Assembly (NCBI GenBank): GCA_039707465.1
Contig: CM077645.1
Span: 65,483,850 to 65,547,849 of the forward strand
Reading direction: 5' to 3'
Source: Rhabdophis nuchalis
Lineage: Eukaryota; Chordata; Lepidosauria; Squamata; Natricidae
Length of the DNA: 64,000 nt
The position numbers and the translations under genes are program-made. Shown here in pieces: positions 13,501-23,200 of the stretch (its first letter is position 1; each line of letters begins with the position of its first letter). The notes beneath the pieces were generated by a model. The model was not told the DNA's origin. It saw only the letters and a program-made list of their open reading frames with translations, and did not search any database.

Positions 13501-16500
13501 CAAATACTTTGTTTCCAATTTGAGAAAACAAACTCATGAATAGTGGCTCTGAAGTTTAGCCAAACTGTTCTGAGCAGGTTGCAATTAGCTGAAGTGAATC
13601 CAGGAACATCTTAGTTGTTCCAGGTTGTGGCCTAGGTAAATTCTGGAGGACCTTACCAGGTGAATAAGCAAAGCTGCTGCATTTTTCTCTCTGCTCCCCC
13701 TCTGTGTCTCCTGTGAACTAATTTGTCCACTGAGGTCCCAGTGCCTTCTCTTCCCCCTTTCCCTTTAGTTGGTGCTACGGTCTTGGAACTCAATTCCTTA
13801 TGAGCAACATAAGCCACCTGCCTTCCTTTTCATGGAGAAGGGATGGGAGGTTAAATATACAGCTCTTAAGGATGGCAGAGGCTAAAGGAAGCCGAGTAAG
13901 GAGCAAACTGGAAAAAAAAAAACAGGGGAGAGATGTTTAATAAATCGGTGGCTGTGGCATAGAGCAGCCATATAGCATGTACCGACTGTTCTAGATATTT
14001 CTTTTCTTTACCTATTTGGTTACTGCCAGTGGCTGTTTCCATGCATGTAATGCTATGGAGGAATCCGTGTTTAAAATTTTAAAGCAATACAATAGAAAAG
14101 GTGGTGAGCTTTTATGAAAATGTTAACTTGATATTCTGCCTTTTGTACTCCAAGTACAAAAAAAAAATCTTGCTCCTCTTAATTTGAGATTGGCTAACCC
14201 AAAGTAATTGGTGAGCTTCATTGCTAAACCAGATATAAACCAAATTCTCCTCAGCCTCAATTTTCACTTACTATCACTCATTGGTATAAGGAAGAAAAAC
14301 ACAACAAAATCCATGGGATTAATCTTTTAATAGTGTATAACTGAAGTTGTAGAACAGAATCACAGCATACAGTTCAGGGATAAGTGGAACCCAATAGTAG
14401 TTCATCCCAGTTGAACTAGGAAAGTCCTTGTTCCTGAAGGACATAGTGAAGTGTGTTGTTTAAAAAGTAGACTTGGCATTCCTGAATTGTTACTGCTTTT
14501 TTAAAATAAGGTCCTGAACCAACATTTTTTGGAAAACCCAAGTTCTCGTGCATGAGGCTTCATCATAAATACAAAGATACAAGTGGGTACTTTCATACGC
14601 TTAGAGCTGTGGTGCGCAGCCCTGAAGAGGATGGAAAAGGTAAGTATCTACTTTTTTTTAATAAATAGAATCAGTTTAGATGTTTCTGAGCAATTGCAAT
14701 TTAGCTATGAAAATGAAATGGTACATTTAAATAGTTGAATAAGAAAATAACTTGCTTGAAAATAAACTATATTTTAAATTAATTAGCCAATTTAATTACT
14801 GAATTACTGACACCAGAACTCTATCCACTCCTGATTTTTGAAGGTTTCTGGAAGGGCAGCATACACATTCAAGAGAATTTAATACATTTGCATCCTTTCA
14901 ATTATACTTTCACTACCATGCATTTTGCAGTATGTCTCAGACAACAGATGTACCACTCCAATGAGTACTACAACATAGTGTTTAGTACAAATCTTTATTT
15001 TTTATTTTATGTCAAGGATAAAAATGAATCTTTGCAACTAAAAATGGCTTAATTCTTTTGCTTTTTTCTTAAGTACCTATCTTTCTTAATATATGAATCA
15101 TTTGATGTAAAATTAAGGTGAATCTTTCATGTTAGTATGTAGTACATAGTACATACATTATTTTTGGAAGGCAAATCTATCCAAATCAACTGTCATAGCA
15201 TCTAGTGGAAAATATGATCATTTCAGGAATTCTTGATTAATTCTTTGTATTTCAGACACTCTTCAGTGCATTGCAGAAATGCTGCGAATCACCAAGCAGG
15301 CCATGGGATTAGATGTCCCCATTATTGAGAAAAAACTGGAAAGGTGAATTTTAATTTTTTCATGTTCATAAATTCCCGATATCTAACTCACTTTAAGCTA
15401 TAACTCTTGTAGTATGCATTACAGACAGTCCTCGATTTACAACTACAATCGACACCAGAATTTCAACTGCTAAGCAAGGCAGTTGTTAATGTGCCTGATT
15501 TTACTACCTTTTTTGGCACATTGGTTGAACGAATTAATGCAGTTGTTTAAGTGAACCACATGATTGTTAAACAAATCCAGCTTTCTTTAACTTCGCTTCT
15601 TAGAAGCCGGCTGTGGAGGTCGCAACCCTAGGGAACCAGCAACCACTGTAAATAAACGCCATTTGCCAAGCACCTGAATTTTCACATGATTGTGGGGATG
15701 CTGCGATGGTTGTAAATGTGAGGACTGGTTGTAAGTCACTTTTTTCAGTGTTATTATAACTTCTAATGGTTGCTAAAGGAATAGTTGTAAGTCGAGGACT
15801 ACCTATACACCAGCCATCTTTTAGTATTAATGCATCATTACTTTCCTGCTTTCATGTAAATAAAATAAAATCAATTTGGACCCTTTGCTTTTGGGGTTGA
15901 GTAGCACTGAGTAGTTACTTAACTGGATACTGAAACACTTATAAGAAAACATTCCAAGTTCAGAGGACACTAAGGATTCCAAAAAGTTGTTAAATATTTA
16001 TTTTACCTGAAGATTCTGTCTTGCAATACTGAGGATGCTGAGTGCCTCGGTACTAATAAACTCCAATAAAAAAGGAATTATCATATATCCAGGATGCACC
16101 AAAAGTCTGGCCCTCTAAGCCAATCAGAATGCTTTATTGATTTTTTTTTTTGCCAGAGAAAATGTGACTACCTTGGAATGCTTAAAGGTCATGCATCAAA
16201 TGAGTAAGGTGCATTTAAAAGAAACTGGCACCCCTGACCCTAACCAATTAAAACATTTAATGTAATTTGTGTAATAAATTGTCTGTGAAGCCTGATTTTT
16301 GGTACACCCTGTGTAATAAAAGAAGGGATCAAAAGCAGCTATTTTTATTGTACAAGTAACAAAGGGAGTTACTAGTTTTCTCATTTTTTCAGGAAGAGCA
16401 GCAAACCACATGAAGACATAATTGGGATCAGATCCCAGAATAGAGGTTCTTTGGCCCTGGGGAAGAATTACTTAATGAACAAGTTTTCATCTCTTAATCA

Positions 16501-17548
16501 AAAAGTGAAACAAACCAAATCCAACGTAAATATCAGCAATCTTAGAAAACTGGGAAACTTTACAAAGCCTGAAATGAAAGTCAATTTCTTAAAGCCCAAT
16601 CTGAAAGTAAATCTTTGGAAATCTGACAGTAGTCTTGAAACCATGGAAAATGCTATGACTGATACTAATGCCAATATAGAATCGGATATTGAGATTTCAT
16701 CTGATAATGACTCGTTCCATTCAGATGATTTCCTGACAAATTCCAGATCTGACGATGACCAGCAGTTCATGGACTCTTTAGAGAACGGGCAGATAGATTA
16801 TGTCTTACCTAGTTGTGGTATCATTGCATCTGCTCCTCGGTTAAATAGTCGGTCCCAATCTGTGAGCAGCACCGATATCAATATTAGCATCCCCGTTCCT
16901 TCAGACATCCACGTTGCACAATCTGGACACCAAATGAACAATGAACGTGAAGGCAAAACTTTTCAGGAAGCTCTTTCTGCTGAAGATACAACACTAGATG
17001 CCACTAAACAAATTGATGCTTACTGTCACAGATTTGTCCAGGATGCTAAAATCAAGATGAACAACAGTGTTTCAGAATGTGAGAGAAGTGCTCAAGAACT
17101 CCAAGAAGTGGCACATAATACTAGCAATAATGCTCCTAGGGCAGTTGATTGTTTGGGAACTAATAAGGCTCTTTCTAGACCATCTAAACTGGATGTAGCG
17201 TTTTCCGAGACAGGACCACAGTATTTAGTGGTTGAACAGATGAATTTATTTAAGTCTCATAAAAGCCCAGGCTCCTCATCTATTGTTCTTGAAGCTGAGC
17301 CAGGGTTTCATGCGACTCCTTCACCAGCAGAGAATAATGGTAGCAGGGCTGTCTCTCCCTTCGCAAAGATACGCAATTCAATGGCACAGGTAGCTAACAT
17401 TACACAAGCTGGCTTAACCCAAGGAATCAGCTTTGCTGTGGCTAAAGTCCAGAAGATCCCAGCTGAACCAGAAACTATTAATGAAAGTCAGCAAAATGAA
17501 TTGAAAGACATGTTTACCCAGTGTCAAACACGAATAATTCAGATTTAG
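1587..17548 (+). CDS. INPP5F: INPP5F (Sac2) phosphoinositide 4-phosphatase, 3' part of the gene, 14 exons
   Basis: The exons are 1587-1785, 3953-4132, 6710-6777, 8358-8482, 8942-9019, 9539-9659, 10272-10400, 10952-11069, 11540-11738, 13116-13187, 13297-13370, 14511-14639, 15256-15343 and 16393-17548. All junctions are AG/GT and the phase stays open throughout, giving 911 codons to the TAG at 17546. The 5' exons (roughly the first fifth of a protein of about 1130 residues in mammals) lie left of the window. The translation follows mammalian INPP5F closely: the Sac domain with the CX5R(T) catalytic loop [10 protein letters not shown], then the hSac2 domain (about 11540-14639), then a long, low-complexity, Ser-rich tail in the last exon. 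From family knowledge, Sac2 removes the 4-phosphate of PI4P on endosomes and acts in endocytic recycling. The catalytic Cys and Arg are present, so the enzyme should be active. The gene converges on MCMBP. Confidence 0.96.
2098..3566 (+). pseudogene. CR1/L3-type LINE, 5'-truncated, broken reverse transcriptase
   Basis: Translated fragments show a reverse transcriptase: [20 protein letters not shown], then [18 protein letters not shown], a frameshift at a G-tract (2298-2308), [14 protein letters not shown], and from 2501 a 287-codon open stretch. The catalytic motif reads YADN instead of YADD, and with the frameshift the copy is dead. The C-terminus ([20 protein letters not shown]) and the 3' end with an AATAATAAT tail are typical of the CR1/L2/L3 group in squamates. 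The exact 5' edge is uncertain. Confidence 0.85.
4862..5035 (+). repeat. MIR/CORE-like SINE remnant
   Basis: The stretch ACAATCCTCTGAGATACATT...GCCCAAAGTTACC...ATGAGCTCACATGACTTAGG resembles MIR-like SINE bodies (ACAACCCTGTGAGGTA...GCCCAAGGTCACC). Recognised by eye and diverged. Confidence 0.45.
5262..5378. mobile_element. Short DNA-transposon-like repeat with AAAATAAGACC ends
   Basis: The sequence carries AAAATAAGACC repeats in the left half (CCCGAAAATAAGACC) and GAAAATAAGACCTTG before the right end TTTTGGGAAAACATGGTA. The right end read backwards (TACCATGTTTTCCCAAAAAT) resembles common squamate MITE ends. The left boundary is unclear. Confidence 0.4.
6841..7659. mobile_element. Tc/mariner-like MITE (CAGGTAGTCCTC family) split by a LINE fragment
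   Basis: The left end ACAGGTAGTCCTCCGCTTTC and right end GTCATGGATCACCTATA flank sequence of the family seen elsewhere in the window (TAAGTCAC, TTAACAAC motifs). It is interrupted at about 7165-7565 by a LINE 3' end. It lies in the INPP5F intron after the exon ending at 6777. Confidence 0.7.
7165..7565 (+). repeat. CR1/L2-type LINE 3' fragment
   Basis: Residual coding sequence reads [20 protein letters not shown] and [13 protein letters not shown], the conserved C-terminal tail of CR1/L2-group reverse transcriptases. It is followed by a 3' UTR and an (AATA)n tail near 7535-7560, and is nested in the surrounding MITE. Confidence 0.7.
7980..8091. mobile_element. Diverged relative of the palindromic hAT MITE
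   Basis: The ends CAGTGTTTCTCAA and TTGAGAAACACTA are inverted repeats. The inner block GACTTCAACTCCCAGAATTC is shared with the 135-bp family. The flanking 8-mers (CTTTAAGG and GCTTAGAG) match at only 5 of 8 positions, so this copy is older or a distinct subfamily. Confidence 0.6.
8694..8776 (+). repeat. (TATG)n / (CA)n microsatellite
   Basis: TATGTATG and TATA runs followed by a (CA)n run ending near 8776, in the INPP5F intron between exons 8358-8482 and 8942-9019. Confidence 0.9.
9441..9461 (+). repeat. (CT)n microsatellite
   Basis: A short CTCTCT run about 80 bp upstream of the catalytic INPP5F exon. Confidence 0.8.
9539..9659 (+). CDS. INPP5F: INPP5F exon carrying the Sac catalytic CX5R(T) loop
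   Basis: This exon is bounded by TGAAAG/ at the 5' side and CAGCAG/GTACAA at the 3' side. It encodes [20 protein letters not shown] and continues with [20 protein letters not shown]. The first Cys of NCMDCLDRT is the expected nucleophile and the Arg six residues later the phosphate binder. It is preceded by a long pyrimidine-poor stretch, so the acceptor tract is weak, but phase and homology fix the boundary. Confidence 0.95.
12703..12837. mobile_element. Palindromic 135-bp hAT MITE, copy 2
   Basis: Begins CAGGGGTCTCCAACCTTTGC and ends with its reverse complement. The duplication CTCTAAAG flanks it at 12695-12702 and 12838-12845. The two arms are almost identical around the AGCCAGCAAAGCTGGCT centre. 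It is the most perfect hairpin in the window and lies in an INPP5F intron. Confidence 0.92.
13371..14510 (+). other. INPP5F: INPP5F intron, no recognised element
   Basis: A 1.1-kb intron. The part at 13560-13930 is less AT-rich and repeat-like (CCACTGAGGTCCCAGTGCC), but I could not place it in a family. No exon is seen. Confidence 0.4.
15421..15806. mobile_element. Tc/mariner-like MITE (CAGGTAGTCCTC family)
   Basis: The left end ACAGACAGTCCTCGATTTAC and right end AAGTCGAGGACTACCTAT are inverted repeats. The interior has the family's TTGTTAA and CACATGATTG blocks. TA-flanked, consistent with Tc/mariner transposition. Confidence 0.8.
16089..16311. mobile_element. Mariner-like MITE
   Basis: The left end CCAGGATGCACCAAAAGTCT and right end TGATTTTTGGTACACCCTG are imperfect inverted repeats of the mariner type. 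There is no coding capacity in about 220 bp. It ends about 80 bp before the INPP5F terminal exon. Confidence 0.65.
16393..17548 (+). CDS. INPP5F: INPP5F terminal coding exon (C-terminal tail)
   Basis: A single 1156-nt exon encodes about 385 residues, starting [17 protein letters not shown] and ending [11 protein letters not shown] before the TAG. The N-terminal part ([17 protein letters not shown]) is strongly conserved with mammals. The middle is Ser/Asn/Asp-rich and divergent. A second conserved block near the end ([18 protein letters not shown]) is followed by the conserved terminus. No membrane segment is seen. Confidence 0.96.
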
Positions 17549-18940
17549 AGCTCAAGATCCCATTGTATATACTATTGAAGAAATATTGTGTGTAACATAA
17601 ATTCTAGGGAAGAAGGGCAAGCTGAGTATTGTTATTAAGAATTACCAGTAACAATGTTTACAGAAACCGATGGAAAAAATTAGTTAGGTTTTGAACAGGT
17701 TTCAGAACTGTTTTGTAGCAAGTGAGCGACAGTAAATTATACTAAACAGGTAACTCGCACAGCAATTGTTGACGTGCATGCTGTTCGTTTAGGTGATCGG
17801 ATGCACAATTATATCTTTTGGGGCAAGTTTTTTATAGGTCTTCAGATTTGTGTAGAATATTTATATTAAGGATCTGGTACTAAACACCTGTTACCTTATT
17901 AATCTTGCACTGTACCAGTGAATATTTTACTCATAGATGGCATTCTATTTATTTTTCTCCAGATTTTTTTAATTTAATTTTTTAAACATTTGTGTTCCTT
18001 GAACAGGTTTCATTCCTAAGGAAATGGTCACTGTGGAGGGAGTATTTAAAAAAAATGCTTAGGCATTTATTCTCCCTTTCTTTCACCAGTTCCTTGCTTT
18101 TTTCTACCTCTGTTGGTTTAGTAGTTATGGTGTCTAAAAGTATGTTTATTAAAGCTTTCAGGGCAGCTGCTGAAAGGGCTTTTCTAGCTGAAAATAATAA
18201 TAATCTTCTTTTAAAAATAAAATCAATGTGTCCGGAAACCATAATGCATTATTTTCCAAGAAACCATATACTTAGAGCGTAGTCTTTTGTGGAATAAAGC
18301 AAAATTCTTAAGCTTGATATCAAATTCTGATTAAAATGTATCCATATGAGAAGATATTACTTAAACATATCCAAGGGATCATCTTCAGTAATAACTGACA
18401 ACATATTCCTCCATAATACTTTACCGTACTCTCCTGTCTAAAATGTGATCAGTGCAACGTGTTTCAGAAGTTACTGTAGCTATAATCTTAACATCAGTCT
18501 TAGCAGAGAAATGAATGTTTAAATACTAGCTCATTTCTTAGAAGCATTCTGTTGCCCAAGAGAGTCTTGTAATGAACGAACTACAATAGAATGTAGCAGC
18601 AGAAACAACACTGAATGCAATCTTGTTCCTTCATAACCTATCCTTATTCTAGAAGTTGGGTTTCTGTTAGTACATGTGTACTATAGCTAGATTGCATGTA
18701 GTGTTCTGAACAGTTAATGAGTCAATTATAATATGTCTGAGTGTGTCTACTATATCAGAAGTGATAACTTACTTAAGCTGTCTTTTGTGTGATACTTTTG
18801 TACTGTTTGTATTTTGTTATTTATTTATTAATACTTTAATGTGTGTTCTTTTGAGAGTATCTATACATTTAAGTATATTTAGAATAAAACTATTGTTTTA
18901 ATGTGGGAAACAAGAGCTATTTTAATAAAAAAATAAAATA
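17549..18940 (+). other. INPP5F: INPP5F 3' untranslated region with candidate polyadenylation signals
   Basis: AT-rich non-coding sequence follows the stop codon. Candidate AATAAA hexamers lie at 18883-18888 and 18924-18929, with an earlier one near 18294. The end is set at the cluster near 18.9 kb, which gives a 3' UTR of about 1.4 kb. The exact cleavage site cannot be read from sequence alone. Confidence 0.55.
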
Positions 18941-20105
18941 CTATGCATTTTGGTGTATATGGTTCAAGATACTAATCATCTTTGTCGATTCATTTACATG
19001 ACTAAAACTGCTTCTAAGCTTGTTTTTTTTTTCCCCTTAGACATTTTTATCTTTTGACTAACAAGGTAATTACTAAAAAAAATTCCGAGGATGCTGTTTT
19101 GATTATGTCAGAGGAGCAACTGCACAGATCTGTCTGGGGCCATGAGAAATAGGATCTTAATATACAGTACTTGGTAACTAATTAAAGGAATGTCTAAATA
19201 ATTGCCATGAACACTTTCTACCGGTTTTCTTCAAGGTAGAAGGAATTGGAAATATCAGACTTCTAGCTGATCATCCATAAAAGCTGATATAAGTCATATT
19301 TAAAATTTTGCTTTTTACAGAAAAGTTTACTCTTTTTTTCCTCTGCTGAATGCTCCCGAGTTATATATTCCGAAAATACTATTTGATCAAATTCATCTTT
19401 ATGAGGATTCAAAGTAACAGGATACATATTTCTTCGAAATCTTATTCTATAGTGTCTTTCTGGGATAAAATAATTCAAAATAACCACTGAAACAAATTGA
19501 GGAAATTATGTTATCCTGGCACATTAAAGAGTTAACTAGCAATGCTAACATCAGTAGGTATGACACATTAAGAACAATCTCCATTTTGATGGCTTAAATA
19601 AAGATGACAAAGATATCGATAACTCTACTGATTTTACACTTTTACATTCGGAGTAAATAGTAAATTTATGACTATTTAGGATATATTCACACAGCTAAAC
19701 TTGTTGAAAAGTAATTGTTTATGGAACTAATTGTAAGTGGAGAGCCGCTTTCAACAAATTATACTTTCTATTATGCATTTCAGACCAATCCCATTAAAAT
19801 CTGGTGTGTGTTGTAATGCCATAAAGTTATATGTTATATTAATTCTTAGTAAAAGTGTGACATCATTTTTATAGTAAATCTTTAATATCAAACAGATTTT
19901 CCATAGTTGCTAATTTGGTTACAAAATGAGCTCCAAAGTTTATCAGTGTTAATCTGCTGAACACCATAAATCGGGTTCATTTGAAAAAGAGCCATAACTT
20001 TGATATAAATTATCTACAAAACCCGGTATAAACATAAGCTCTGTTCATATCAGCTCAACAAATGTTAGGCATGTTTACAGTTCTTACAAACATGGTACTG
20101 TTGTC
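18941..20105. other. Convergent intergenic space and MCMBP 3' UTR
   Basis: About 1.2 kb between the INPP5F poly(A) cluster and the MCMBP stop codon. MCMBP is transcribed leftwards, so its 3' UTR occupies at least the right part. On the minus strand there is an ATTAAA at about 19881-19886, and AATAAA hexamers lie further left near 18820, inside the INPP5F 3' UTR. The two 3' UTRs may therefore overlap. No other gene or repeat was recognised. Confidence 0.5.
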
Positions 20106-20232
20106 CTAAAGTTCATTTCCATTTACAGATTTTTGTGGCTGTAATCTGGCTTTACGTAGTGCTTCCAATTGTTTTGCTCTTAGCCACCTCTCTCTTGATA
20201 GTGTTGTCTGCCCAGCACTGAGAGAAAGGAAC
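20106..20232 (-). CDS. MCMBP: MCMBP terminal coding exon
   Basis: The reverse complement begins after TGTCCACAG and encodes [20 protein letters not shown] and [20 protein letters not shown], then a Leu codon and TAG at 20108-20106. The basic C-terminus matches mammalian MCMBP, including the terminal NGNEL. Confidence 0.95.
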
Positions 20233-23200
20233 CTGTGGACAAGAAACAGAGATAAGCCTCTTTATAAACTATATAGTACTAAAACTCTTTGATTCTTGTA
20301 ACCTTTAAGTGGGGCAAAACAGTGCACCATTGGACAAAACCTTTTGAACCAAGCTACTTCTAATGAGTTAACTTACTGAATGCATTCAAAATCTAGGAAC
20401 TATGATTCCTGTGGAATTGAAATTTGGCAAAATTTTATAAAAGGCTTCCTGGACTATTGGTTGACTATGCTGTGTAGTTCAACATGAGCTATTTTCAAGG
20501 CAGATACATCTCTGAATGTATCTCAACTTTTTTGCTGAAGGCAGTATATTAGAAGGTCTGTCATTATTGGACATGGAGGAATCTGGTAAGGACGTATCGC
20601 TGAAATGATGACCAATGACGAACCGGGTAGGTGGTGCAAACGAAATCAAAATGAGGCAAATATAGGAAGCCTATACATAAGGTGGGCCAGATATGTCATG
20701 TGCTGGCCATGCTCACCCCCGGTTTAATGAAGGGGGAAAAAGTTGTGATACACGATGTGACAATGTGTCATCGGGAGTTTGACATACCTGATATAATGAA
20801 AACTGTGTACAGAGAAAGTTATACCCTGAAGCTCATTTAAGAATTCCCTCAAGTCCAGCTCAACTGTTGGTGATTACAGAAACACTTCTCTGCACTTGTC
20901 TTGGCAGAAGCAAGGGGCTTGTTTATTTCTGGGATTGGGTCATGATTTCCTGTCTAGCCAATACCCTGGAATTCCCTGGCAATTCCTTCCAAGTACTAAC
21001 CAGGCCTGAAAATGTTTTAGCTAAGATAACATTTGCTAGATGCTGCTTTTGGGCTTTGCAAATAAACTCATTCTGCGGAATCAAATACATAATGGAGCCC
21101 TGAAAACATAGATCTTAACTATAGCATCTAAAAGACTGTAACATAGAATGTTCTAGAGATATATGGTAAGGAGTATGAAATAATGGAAGAAAAATAATAT
21201 AGCCATTCCTTGTTTAGTGACTACCATGTTTAGCAAATGTGACAAAGTTCATTTTCTTGATAATAGACACATTTAGACCATTTTTTTGCACCTTACAAAA
21301 GCCTTCAGGGTGAAACTCATTAAAGTCTGATGAGTTTCAAGCAGCCCTGCAAGCAGGTGGGAGAGTTCTAATCAAGGTCACAGAGATGAGCTTGTTAAAC
21401 TTACAGTTAGCACTTTTTAGGGAAGTGCTCTGTTGCAGAGAAAAAACAGCTTATTTAAGCAATCGTTCCACCCTGCCAAAGGGGCAAAAAACAAAACAAA
21501 AATAACCAGGTACAGAACAGTGGTGTGACCTTTATCTAAAGGAGACAGCAGATCTTATTGAAAGGGAAAGGAGGAGGAAAGGACTTGCTCTTAAAATCTC
21601 CAGGCTGATTTCCAGGAAACCAACTGGAGGAGGTGGAAGAATGTTGGTTCTGTTTTTTTACTCTTCCCATGACATGAGAAAAATTCATGGTCTTGGCTAC
21701 AAAAGCCTGCTGGGTAATCTTGGGCCACTTACTCACTATCAGTCCAACCTCCCACAGGATTGTTGTAGATAAATAGGAAGAGGAAGGTGTGTTGGATATG
21801 TTCATCATTTTGAGTTATTTGTAAAAACAACAGTTGGATTACAAAAGAAAAAAATGCACCCTTTCCAAACCTTGCAGTCTTTTCTATGCAATCATTCTAT
21901 TACTATTTTCCCACTATTTCATCCACACTTTACTTGTACGGCTGGAGCCATTTTCTATGTAGGCCCCATAGCTTGGTCCATAAGTCATGATTTCTTATGC
22001 ATTATTATGCATTTTCTTTCTTTCACTGAAAACCAAAGCCTGAGCTGTCATAGATGTCACATCAGCGTCAACACACGTTCTTGTTTTTGATTGCTTTAGT
22101 GATAACTTCAGTAAACTATTTAACATTTGTGCCCTCACCTTGCTACCAGTAGAGTTCTATGAAGATCATCTGCTGTTATACTCTCAGGATCATTTTTACG
22201 CATTTCTACAAAATCATCTTCTACTGCCTGTTGAAGAGATTGATTAAAGATTTATCATTTAACTTACATTTTCCTCCCAAGATCCAGAAGAAGATTGGAC
22301 TATAATTTTCTCCCTTCAAATATTAATTTTTACCAGTGTTTTTGCATGTGATAGCGCTATGTTAGAAGAAATTTTCTACCATATGAACATACACTCTTCA
22401 GCCATAAAATATTTTCACATTCTACATTCCCATTAAGAGAGGTAAAGTTTACTAATTTATAGTGCCAAGATCTAGCTGTGATTTTACAATGGCCAGGGAA
22501 GAACCATACAATAAATTCCCATTACAATGCAAGACTATACAAGAAATCTTCCTTGATAATTATTAAAATGCTGAATTTAGTACCAGGTTTTTTAAAAATT
22601 TCATTGTCAATGACAAGAACTAGTTTTTTCAGAGAGTGTGCCATTTTTTCCTATCCCAAATTGGGACTTTTAAAACCTTTCAACATTTCAGATTGGCACT
22701 TTTTAAATATTCCAATGGAATAAAACTTCTAATGTTTTAATGTTCCACCATATAGGTAGTACTAGAAATTCAAAACAAGCCTCTTCCTCCTAGAAGTTTC
22801 ATTTTAGGTGAGAAAGGAGGTTGAGTGCTTTCTCAGCATACATCCGAATACTAATAGAATTTTGTCCCAATCTGAACACTTAACAATAAATGATGATTTC
22901 TATACCTTTGTGACTTCATCTGATATGCTATAATCCAGCAGTCTCAACAAGCTTAGATAGATGCGGAACTTGTTGAGGATTGATGGCAGCACAGCTGTGA
23001 GAAGGCTGTTCATGTGCTCCTCCATATTAGGGGGAAGGAGCTCTGGCTGTAGATGGACTTGGCAATCTGACTGTGGGGGAAAAGTTTAAATCATTATTTC
23101 ACATTTCAATTATTAATACAAAGAAAGGTAGCAATCTTCACTCTGACTAAACCCCAAAACCATTGAGAATTTTTTTCATATTGGCTCTAAAAGCATCTAC

